DNA of 64,000 bases from Cymbomonas tetramitiformis (taxonomy: Eukaryota > Chlorophyta > Pyramimonadophyceae > Pyramimonadales > Pyramimonadaceae). The notes below the pieces were generated by a model, which saw only the letters and a program-made list of their open reading frames with translations, did no database searches and was not told the DNA's origin. The stretch lies in assembly GCA_001247695.2 (NCBI GenBank), contig LGRX02026965.1, positions 1 to 64,000 on the forward strand. Reading direction: 5' to 3'. Below, piece by piece: positions 11,101 through 19,158 of this stretch (position 1 is the first letter of the stretch; each line of letters begins with the position of its first letter). Made by a program: the position numbers and the translations under genes.

Positions 11101-12307
11101 AGCGGCTTCTGACCCTGCAGGGCACACAAAATTCCGCCATATTTTAGGGTACAGTAGCTGTGCACACACCACCTCTAGCAAGCGCACAGGGCGAGGGACG
11201 CGCGAACCTCGGACAAGGCAACACCACCAGAATGTTCGCTCACCACACTGCTGAGCAAACAATGCTTGTACGTGCGTGTAAAATTCATCCGAATGTCGCC
11301 GCCACGCTGCCACGGTGCACTGACGCGAGCAAGCATACGGAAGCTCGCCTCTGCGGAGGAAGGCGCGGCGCACCTGTCGCACAGCATAATTCACCAGCAG
11401 CTTGCATAGACTGCTCTTCCCGGAGTCTGTTGGGCCCACCACCTGCGTCCGTCCGGAACCAGGAATGCAAAAGGGCGTTAGCGGGACTGGAAACAGCGGG
11501 CCTTCTTATGAGCAAAGCTCCGGTCTGTCCAGATCAACAGCTTGACAATATCCATTTTCTTTGGAAACAGCGAAAGGTGAACAGCGTGCGAGGGAAACAG
11601 AAATACTGACGACGCTCACCATCGTGATCGGTCCTTGCCCGGAAACCTCAGCTTCTTGGGCGGCAACGCGCCGCGAATGCAAAATTGAATGTGTGTTGAT
11701 ATAGTTGACCATAGGGGTTTCATCTGCGATGTACCTGTTCGCCCAAAGCAGGATGCGTACTGCACTGACTTGCTATCGGTGACCAAAAAACGGGCAGGGC
11801 GTGTGCGGAAAACGCCCATGTGACAACTTGCTTGACACTTGTACACGCAGCTGTATGGTGGAACTCACGCATTGAAGGACGATCCGCTCAGTTCGAGCTC
11901 AGCGCCCTGCCAGGTAAAAATCGCGAACTTTGTTCCAGAGAAAGTCAACAACTGCTGATCCACTGCAATTTCCGTACCTGCAAGGTACAGAAGAGTTGAT
12001 ACTGATACGTTTCAAAAGAATATCATGTACTGTGCGAACAAGAAAGAGACGTAAAGAACAAAACTTGCACCGCGATTCAGAAGCGCAAAAGATAATACCG
12101 AAAATTTCCGCGGTTCCACCCGTGAGCTTAACGGTAACATTATCCTTAAATTCCACCTCAACGCGCAGTTCGTGCTCCTGCCGATTAGACGTAAGCGATA
12201 CAAGCTCAGGCGCTGCACACAAACACTTCACTTTAGAAAGCCAGTGAGCAAAAGAAAGGGGGGGTTCATGATACCTTGCACAGCATAAACTTCCTGATGC
12301 ACGACAT
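8124..12307 (-). CDS. CLP1: CLP1-family polynucleotide kinase-like mRNA cleavage/polyadenylation factor
   Basis: CLP1 links cleavage factor II to the 3'-end processing machinery in the nucleus and, in some lineages, has RNA 5'-kinase activity. Exons on the minus strand, 5' to 3': about 12275-12307 (start uncertain), 12099-12212, 11869-11977, 11620-11734, 11374-11442, 10992-11114, 10672-10737, 10285-10449, 9823-9941, 8636-8702, 8124-8435. All junctions after exon 2 are GT-AG and keep phase. Signatures in order: N-terminal beta domain ending AEIFGTE; ADETPMVNYINTH; Walker A GPTDSGKSSLC; VDLDLGQGMITLPGT; YFFGQTSP; AAGLVINSMGWVDGLGYE; SGGVVMRT; EYFYG; and a C-terminal domain with SNVAGFIWVTEVD and TYQAPCQGELP. 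Total is about 430 residues, usual for the family. The first exon is unsure: ATG at 12305-12307 or 12284-12286, and the exon 2 acceptor has two options (12212, or about 15 bases upstream, which fits the phase). Confidence 0.9.
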
Positions 12308-12499
12308 ACTGCAGTTGAAGACTTCCCGTGTTACTATGCCGCAACAGTTATACTACGTATATACTAGATTTAATTTTGCTTTGCACGGAAAGGTCGTGCA
12401 ATATAAAGCCCTAAAAAAGCTTTCGTTCGTTATCCTCTCTCCAAGAAGAGGGAGGGAACAGTGAAATCAAGGAAGATTTTTTTTTCTTTTCAGATGTCC

Positions 12500-12650
12500 A
12501 AGACTGTGACTGCCCGTTCGTGACGTGGCGCGAATTTTCTGGTCCGTGACATGGCGGCCAGCCGGACGCTGTCTACTGGTGACAACTCAACATCGTCTCG
12601 ATCGCTCGAAGATTTTTGTCGAGCATTTTGATTGGTCTTCTCTCTATATA
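12500..12650 (+). repeat. Dispersed repeat B, copy 1
   Basis: About 150 bp closely matching 43185-43340: both contain GACTGTGACTGCCCGT, TGGTCCGTGACATGGC, GACGCTGTCTACTGGTGAC and TCGTCTCGATCGCTCG in the same order and end near a TCTCTATATA/TCTCGGTATAT sequence. No coding content. Confidence 0.8.
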
Positions 12651-12810
12651 AATAAAAGCGTGTGTGCATATTTATAAATCAAATTAATATATAAATTTAA
12701 AAATTATATCTTACTCGCGTCGCCGCAACCTGCAAGTGAGGGGAATTGGGGGGAGGTGTCAGGGATATGACCGATGACATATGTGTCATACATGCCATAC
12801 GTGGCATACA

Positions 12811-12870
12811 TGTCATGTCATGTCATGTCATGTCATGTCATGTCATGTCATGTCATGTCATGTCATGTCA
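12811..12870 (+). repeat. (TGTCA)12 microsatellite
   Basis: Twelve exact tandem copies of TGTCA, each junction creating a CATG tetramer, flanked by degenerate TGTCATACATG units from about 12783. Confidence 0.95.
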
Positions 12871-13138
12871 TATGTTATAATGACATACAGTCGTCGAGTA
12901 TTGTCAGTACGGTCGACTATGACATGTACAGTCATAATGTCTGTCTTCCACCGCTCACCATGAGTGACATCTGTCATCGAGAGGCCGGGTACGGCATCTC
13001 GATGGCGAAGCAAGACAAGTTCTTGAAGAACGAACTGTTCTGAGAGGACGCGTCTTCGCTTTAAGCATGAACTGAACAGCATGCGAGTATCAATAGGCTA
13101 ATTCGACCAGCCGATACGGTTAGTTCACCCAATGCTCT

Positions 13139-13143
13139 CGGGT
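13139..13143 (+). repeat. 5' target site duplication of element 2 (CGGGT)
   Basis: CGGGT immediately before the 5' LTR equals the five bases directly after the 3' LTR at 29744-29748, as expected for a gypsy-type integrase. Confidence 0.93.
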
Positions 13144-14476
13144 TGTACCGGGAGGTACGAGCAGCGGGGTTGCATGCTACAGAGATCTGGTTGCATGCTG
13201 CCGACGAGTGGTTGCATGATACAGATGCCTGGTTGCATGCTGCGTATGCCTGGTTGCATGCCACAGATGCCTGGTTGCATGCTACAGATGCCCGGTTGCA
13301 TGCCACGGAGGCCAGGTTGCATGCTGCAGATGTCAGGCTGCATGCTACAGAGGCCCGGTTGCATGTCACGGAGGCCAGGTTGCATGCTACAGATGTCAGG
13401 TTGCATGCTACAGAGGCCAGGTTGCATGCCACGGAGGCCAGGTTGCATGCTACAGATGTCGGGTTGCATGCTACAGAGGCCCGGTTGCATGGCACGGAGG
13501 CCAGGTTGCATGCTACAGATGTCAGGTTGCATGCTACAGAGGCCAGGTTGCATGCCACGGAGGCCAGGTTGCATGCTACAGATGACGCGTTGCATGCCAC
13601 AGAGGCCAAGTTGCATGCACAGAGGCCAGGTTGCATGCGACAGATGTCGGGTTGCATGCCACAGAGGCCAGGTTGCATGCGACAGAGGCCAGGTTGCATG
13701 CTACAGAGGCCAGGTTGCATGCTACAGATGTCTGGTTGCATGCGACAGAGGCCGGGTTGCATGCTACAGATGTCTGGTTGCATGCTACAGATGTCTGGTT
13801 GCATGCACAGAGGCCAGGTTGCATGCGACAGAGACCAGGTTGCATGCTACATATGCCAGGTTGCATGCTGGTGACGGGTGGTTGCATGCTGCAAGGGCCT
13901 TGTTGCATGCCGGTCACAGCTGTATGAAGAAATAATTGATGGCAAGGCAGATTTCAGGAGAAGATCTGCAATGACAATAATTATATTGAGGATCTGGTGG
14001 ATTCCAGAAAGATCTGCAATGGCAATATCGTGATCTGCCTGATGATTGGTGGAGGAGTACCAGAATCAGGCATATATGTGCACATGATTGGTCGATGGCA
14101 GATGTCAATACAGGAATCCTGCTAGTGATTGTTAGAGAGCAACATGTTGAAAGGGAAGCTTGGAAAAGTGGACCTCAGTTAGTGTTGATCAAGAGAATGA
14201 ATTAAGGACAAGTTTTACATGTTAGTATTAGGCTGTATGCCAAGACTGAACATAAGGATATAGATGTATTAGGTTCGAGACCAGACATTATATCGGAAAA
14301 GTGATTGTAATTCTAGGCTAGAGGCCAGAGTTTGTCATGCAATAAAACAGTGGAATATAAGACTGTGAAGTTAATATTACACACCAAAAACAGCAGAAAA
14401 CATAAAAAGAAAAGAAAGAAGATAAAAGAAAAGAAAGAAAAATAAAGATGTATAAGTTATCAGGGTGCCTGGTACA
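13144..14476 (+). repeat. 5' LTR of element 2 (1333 bp)
   Basis: TGTACC...GGTACA inverted ends. The first half is a tandem array (13168-13912); the second half is AT-rich unique sequence with a candidate polyadenylation signal, AATAAAAC, near 14341, followed by a long A/G-rich tract. The array therefore lies in the presumed U3 region, upstream of the likely transcription start. Confidence 0.95.
13168..13912 (+). repeat. 21-bp tandem array in 5' LTR (GGTTGCATGC core)
   Basis: About 35 units of 21 bp, each beginning GGTTGCATGC followed by a variable part such as TACAGAGGCCA, CACGGAGGCCA or TACAGATGTCA. The unit is a multiple of three and stop-poor, so long ORFs appear on both strands by chance. 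They are not genes. The core is the reverse complement of the GCATGCAACC core in the coding region. Confidence 0.97.
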
Positions 14477-14479
14477 AAT

Positions 14480-14497
14480 TGGTTCTCAGATGATGGG
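14480..14497 (+). promoter_or_regulatory. Candidate primer-binding site of element 2
   Basis: TGGTTCTCAGATGATGGG begins three bases after the LTR end (GGTACA). The leading TGG is complementary to a tRNA CCA tail. I could not assign a tRNA; the T-loop portion does not fit a full 18-base match, so only the first 10-12 bases may pair. Confidence 0.55.
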
Positions 14498-14546
14498 AAC
14501 GTTCTATGGACCTGTGGGATCTGCGTTTTGCAAGATGTTGGAGATG

Positions 14547-14890
14547 GCGACTTTTGTGTTTGCGTTTTGAGCGGCTTCAGCTTGCGTTTGACGGCTCAAA
14601 ATACGCGCGGTGCTTGCGTTATAAACACGGAAAAGTTTCGCTATGGGACCTTCTTTGTTAAAGATTTGGTTGAGGATCTTCTGTGCGGACTTGAGATGCG
14701 ACTGCAAGATGACTTGGGCGACTTTTCGTTTTTGAGTTTTGAGCTGTCTCTGCTTGCGTTCGACGGCTCAAATTGCGCGCGTTACGTGCACTAAAAACAC
14801 GGAAAAGTTTCGCTGCGGGATCTTCTTTGTGGAGGATTTGATTGGGATCTGCGTCGGATTGCTTTTTCTTGAGGCTCTGGGCGAGATTTG
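14547..14890 (+). repeat. Tandem duplication in the leader of element 2
   Basis: A segment containing GACGGCTCAAA, a GCGCG block and AACACGGAAAAGTTTCGCT occurs at about 14590-14640 and again about 172 bp downstream at 14762-14812, diverged between copies. It lies in the untranslated leader between the primer-binding site and gag. Confidence 0.8.
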
Positions 14891-15429
14891 TGACTTGATC
14901 TTAAGAATGTCCTGGCTGGTCCACTCCGACGGCTGTAAAGCTGGCAAGATATGCGCGTATACGTCTTTAGTGGACCCGCGATATCGCTTTTTGCTGGATG
15001 TTTTGTGATGATGCGGATGCTCAGATTTGATCTTGGATGCCAACGGATGCTTAAGTATGGGGGGGGGAAAGTGAGCTCCTCTCAGCGACATAACTAAGCA
15101 AGGCCGCCGGAGGCTATTGTCAAAAAGTACAAATAAAAAGTATCTTTTTAGTTTGTTAACAATCTGAGCAAGTTTGAGGGCCAGATCTTGTATCCTCACC
15201 AGCTGCTAAAAATAGCCTATCAGCCTTAAGTATGGTGGAAGTACCTCCCAACTTCTAGGGAAGTTCCTTATACCTTCTGGCCAAGTTCTCTACAGTTTTT
15301 GGCAGTATTTGGGCTCCACTGGACTGGTATTTCTGGAATTAAATTCTGGAAACGCCATACGACCATATTTGACACTGTCATAGTGGTCATATTGTCATAA
15401 CTGTCATACGGTTGACCGACAGTTGACTT

Positions 15430-18400
15430 TTGATGCTTTCGTCTGGACCTCCGCCCCCTTCCACAACCGCCATGGACCCTTCCACCACCGCCTTCCCTCT
15501 GACCCCCTTAGATCCCTCTCCACCAACCGCTTCCACCGCACCGGGACCTTCGGGCCCTTCCACCACCACCTTCCCCTTGACCACCTCCGACCCCTCTCCA
15601 CCGATCGCTTCCATCGCAAGGGTCAGTACTGGGCAGGCTGTCGACGTTTATCAACCTGTTCCGGACGTGCCCTTCGGCGTGCCCATCAGCGCGCCCGTCA
15701 GCATGCAACCGGGCATGCAACCCGGCATGCAACCCGGCATGCAACCTGGCATGCAACATATGCCAGGTGGCATGCAACCCAGCATGCCTCAGAGCCATTT
15801 TGTGCACGCCCCCTCTCAAACCTTCCCTTTTATGTTTCATCAACAAGAGGTCGGTTGGAGCGGCATGCAACAACATGCAACGGGCGTACAGCCGCATGCA
15901 ACCAGCATGCAACCGCATGCAACCAGCATGCAACCGCATGCAACCAGCATGCAACCGCATGCAACCAGCATGCTCCAGTATGCCCCAGACATGCCATATG
16001 CCCCCAGTAGGCTGTCTCCGCCTTTTGGAATGGCTCTCCACTATGCCACAGGCTCGCCAACCCATGCCCCAGGCGTGTTGACACATGCCCCATACACGCC
16101 CGCGCCAATGTCGACCACCTACGGGGATCCATGGACACTACCCGCCTATTTCCCACCGCCTCCACCTCCGGTATATGGAGCCGACCCTGCGTCGGAGGCA
16201 CGAGCTAGAGAATGGTGGGCAGCGCGAGAGCGCATGGCGGCTGCGGAGCGGGCGGTGGCGACTGATATGAGAGTGGTCCCCCAACGACTGTATCCGACAC
16301 CGCCGATGGAACCGACTCCCCACATCGACACTTCTCCTGACGAGGGTGTGGTAAACCACCAGCCGCATCACCGTCGCCGTGCTTCGGGTCCGGAGACTCT
16401 TGGGAGAACCTTGCCCATACACACGGAGCCCCAAGACGTGGTGACCGAGGACCTCTCCCAATCTCACGCGTCTCAACCCGGGAGCACGACCTCCGGCTCC
16501 GGCTACGAGTCTGCAGCGGGCACTCAGCATAGCCGCAGACGACGAGAACGGCGTCTCAAGTTGGAGAAGCATCGGAGGAAGGAGATGACGGACCAGGAGG
16601 TGTTGCAGCGGGTAGTGCGCGCAGAGACAGCTCGGTTTCTCGCGGAGACCGAGGCGGGGAGCCTGCGCGAACAGATGGCTCAGTTGGAGGCTGCTGCAGC
16701 GGGAGGCGGGGTGGCCGAGGAACGGCGTCTGGCAAGAAGACGCCGGGCAAGCTTGGACACCCCTGTGGTGTGCGGGGCTGGTGGGGGCCAGCCGCAGCAT
16801 GCAGCGGGAGCGGCGGAGCATGCAACACAGCATGCAACACGACCGGCTGAGCATGCAACACGCCCGGCTTCGCATGCAACCAGCTCAACTTCGCATGCAA
16901 CACAGCATGCAACCCGCCCGGCTGAGCATGCAACCCAGCATGCAACTCGACCGGCTGAGCATGCAACGGCCCCGTCTCAGCATGCAACACGCCTAGCTCC
17001 GCATGCAACCAGTGGGTTCCAGCATGCAACCGGCGCCTCCCAGCATGCAACCAGCGGGGGACAGCTTGCCTTGGGCTGGAAGGATGGGAAGTCGCACGCC
17101 GCTGATGAAGAATCACAGAGCCGGAGTAGCGACTATAAGGACACGGAGGACGACCCTGGTGACGACCCTGGAGATGACCCTGATGGTGACCCGACTGGGG
17201 GGGCGGGACCGTCGACGTCAACTACACGACTGTTAGTGGTCACTCCCCAAGGGGATTCCTTGTGGGTGCCCCCGGGTGAATTGGTCACTACAGCGACGTT
17301 ACCCGAGATCACCTCCTCGCGCCATGGTCTGTCGGCAGCCCTGAAGATCTGTGACAATCTTGGGCTGAGTCCTACTCGATACATTCTGAGCGGGGCCGGC
17401 GGTACCTCTTTCCCCGAGATACGTCCGCTGCACACCACCGAGACCTCCACCTACGCCCTCTTGGTGGACCGCTCGGTGGCAGAGGAGTCTATTCGAGGCA
17501 CGAGGCGTCCCAGAATTCCGTCACAATGGTACCAATGCCCGAGACGACCGGTGGTGGACGCCTTCACGGAGTCGGAGGCGGAGACCTACGAGCTGGATGG
17601 GCTACAAGCCTGGGTGGAGGTATGTGCTGCTCCATGGTACTTGGCTGCATCGTTTGGGCCGCCTCCTACGATGTCCCAACCCCCGTTGCAGACTGACCCC
17701 TCCACCTTCCCAGCTCCTTCACATCGACTCTCAGCCGATGCCGCGACCTTCACCCCGACGGTGGCTCACACGGCAGTGGCGGGACCACCGGCCGGAGTTG
17801 CACGAGCTCCGGAAGACCCGACGGCAATGTTCACCCCTGACGACCGCTCCTACCAGACCGCGATCAAAAACGAGAGCTCGCTCTTGAGGGGCATCTACAA
17901 GTTGGTGGAGGACCTCCCGGAGTTCCCCGGCGATCACTACACGAAGGGCCGGGCCATGGATGACCTCGAGGAGTTCTCTGTGGCGGTGAATGCGCTCCTG
18001 GAGCACATGACGGTGATTGCGGCGCTCACTACTCCCAGTTTTCGGCGTGAGGCGCAAGGACGCAACCAGCTCAGCGTCTCCACCTTGCTATGGATGGTCA
18101 AGACCGCCAAGTTGGCCAAGGCTCAGAAGCTGTACGTCGAGGAGATGGCGCCAGGAGGCAGCGAAGGAGAGGCGTGGAAGGCGAGGTACGCAACGGTGCC
18201 ACGGTTCATGGGCGACCTTGCCTTGTCGGTGGACATCACCACGGACGCCCTGAAGCGGCTGAAGTCGGAGCTACTCTCAACGAGGCAGCGATCGGAGGAG
18301 AAGACCGGTGCCTTCTACACCCGCATCACCACCCGAACCGCGACTGTCAACTTTGTGGCGGACGTAGTACGGGGTTGCGGTAAGGTTACCAAGCTGGAAC

Positions 18401-19158
18401 TTCTCGAGCTCTTTTGGGGTGGACTACGTCACAGCGTTCAAGTGGGGTCCAAGCTGGCGGATCTGGGGCTGGACACCAGTCACCCGGAGCAGTGGGAAGA
18501 CGAACAACGTCGACTCGGACGGTCCGACACCTCCGCCATCTTGAAGGTTCGTTCCGTGGCCACGGAAATCGAGACGGCTAAGGTGATGGAGGACGCGGTT
18601 CTCCACGACACCATCGCCCGTAAGGTGGCGTTGGAGATGGGACATCGACAGCGGCAAGTTCCACCACGCAGCACCCCGTCTGGTCGGTCTAGGTGGCCCC
18701 CGAGGAGGCCTGCGTTGGCGGCACTCACGTGGGAGCCGGGGACTGCCGGGGGCGACTCGGCAACAGCGGCCCCGGTGACCGTAAGCACGGCGGCGACCCA
18801 AGGATCCCGACCGGCACCTGCGGTGAGGGAGCGGCCCTGTTTTGCATGTGGCAGTCTCGAGCACTTGGTGGCCAATTGCACAGACGAAAAGAAGTTGGCA
18901 ATCTGGAAGGCCAACGCCCCGGCACGGTTGGCGCGAAGGCCAGGGCAAGTGGCGGCTTGCGTTGAGGTCATTGAGGAGAGAGTCGAGGAGGATTCCCTCA
19001 ACCCCGAAGAGCTTGAAACGATGGAGGAGATCCTCGCTCTGGCGGATGCTGACGTGGACTCCTATGGGGATCTGTGTGCCCTGTGTGACATCACGAGCAC
19101 CGAGGATCCAGCTTTTCGGAGTGGGGAGCCGACAGGGGCTCCCGGGCAAGAGGAGTAG
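15430..19158 (+). CDS. gag: Gag of element 2 with zinc knuckle and GCATGC-encoded repeats
   Basis: Structural protein, expected to form the virus-like particle and bind element RNA. The ORF is 1242 codons and begins in a Pro/Thr/Ser-rich region. Repeat-encoded stretches (M-Q-P and H-A-T words) lie at about residues 95-180 and 455-545. Between them is a basic and charged, probably coiled-coil segment (about 365-430, RRRRERRLKLEKHRRKE). The C-terminal half (about 780-1100) is alpha-helix-like, as in gag cores. A CX2CX4HX4C zinc knuckle begins at about residue 1137 (CFACGSLEHLVANC). It is much longer than usual gag proteins. The next frame (-1) is open from 19089 and overlaps the gag end by about 70 bases, so -1 frameshifting could give gag-pro-pol; no classical slippery heptamer was recognised. 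Confidence 0.88.
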   Translation: MMLSSGPPPPSTTAMDPSTTAFPLTPLDPSPPTASTAPGPSGPSTTTFPLTTSDPSPPIASIARVSTGQAVDVYQPVPDVPFGVPISAPVSMQPGMQPGMQPGMQPGMQHMPGGMQPSMPQSHFVHAPSQTFPFMFHQQEVGWSGMQQHATGVQPHATSMQPHATSMQPHATSMQPHATSMLQYAPDMPYAPSRLSPPFGMALHYATGSPTHAPGVLTHAPYTPAPMSTTYGDPWTLPAYFPPPPPPVYGADPASEARAREWWAARERMAAAERAVATDMRVVPQRLYPTPPMEPTPHIDTSPDEGVVNHQPHHRRRASGPETLGRTLPIHTEPQDVVTEDLSQSHASQPGSTTSGSGYESAAGTQHSRRRRERRLKLEKHRRKEMTDQEVLQRVVRAETARFLAETEAGSLREQMAQLEAAAAGGGVAEERRLARRRRASLDTPVVCGAGGGQPQHAAGAAEHATQHATRPAEHATRPASHATSSTSHATQHATRPAEHATQHATRPAEHATAPSQHATRLAPHATSGFQHATGASQHATSGGQLALGWKDGKSHAADEESQSRSSDYKDTEDDPGDDPGDDPDGDPTGGAGPSTSTTRLLVVTPQGDSLWVPPGELVTTATLPEITSSRHGLSAALKICDNLGLSPTRYILSGAGGTSFPEIRPLHTTETSTYALLVDRSVAEESIRGTRRPRIPSQWYQCPRRPVVDAFTESEAETYELDGLQAWVEVCAAPWYLAASFGPPPTMSQPPLQTDPSTFPAPSHRLSADAATFTPTVAHTAVAGPPAGVARAPEDPTAMFTPDDRSYQTAIKNESSLLRGIYKLVEDLPEFPGDHYTKGRAMDDLEEFSVAVNALLEHMTVIAALTTPSFRREAQGRNQLSVSTLLWMVKTAKLAKAQKLYVEEMAPGGSEGEAWKARYATVPRFMGDLALSVDITTDALKRLKSELLSTRQRSEEKTGAFYTRITTRTATVNFVADVVRGCGKVTKLELLELFWGGLRHSVQVGSKLADLGLDTSHPEQWEDEQRRLGRSDTSAILKVRSVATEIETAKVMEDAVLHDTIARKVALEMGHRQRQVPPRSTPSGRSRWPPRRPALAALTWEPGTAGGDSATAAPVTVSTAATQGSRPAPAVRERPCFACGSLEHLVANCTDEKKLAIWKANAPARLARRPGQVAACVEVIEERVEEDSLNPEELETMEEILALADADVDSYGDLCALCDITSTEDPAFRSGEPTGAPGQEE
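15690..15975 (+). repeat. GCATGCAAC array in gag, first block
   Basis: Starts with a 12-bp period (GCATGCAACCCG, encoding M-Q-P-G), then a 21-bp period made of two GCATGCAACC words. Same core as the LTR array but opposite orientation. Confidence 0.95.
16796..17060 (+). repeat. GCATGCAAC array in gag, second block
   Basis: Mixed 12- and 21-bp units with cores GCATGCAAC(A/C/T) and spacers such as ACGACCGGCTGA, reading as H-A-T-x-x-x-E/S words in the gag frame. Confidence 0.95.

Larger units (their letters stand above)
12308..13138. other. Intergenic stretch between CLP1 and element 2
   Basis: Upstream of CLP1 on its strand, so it should hold its promoter; no specific motif was recognised. It contains copy 1 of dispersed repeat B (12500-12650) and a TGTCA microsatellite. 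It ends at the target site of element 2. Confidence 0.5.

Noticed and set aside
13168..13912. CRISPR array
   Set aside because: Units are contiguous 21-mers with a palindromic GCATGC core and only slightly variable remainder; there are no unique spacers, no cas genes, and the host is a eukaryote.
13061..13935. Long ORFs on both strands over the 5' LTR array (and the same at 28080-29202)
   Set aside because: The 21-bp unit is a multiple of three and stop-poor, so several frames stay open by periodicity. They lie in the LTR U3 region.
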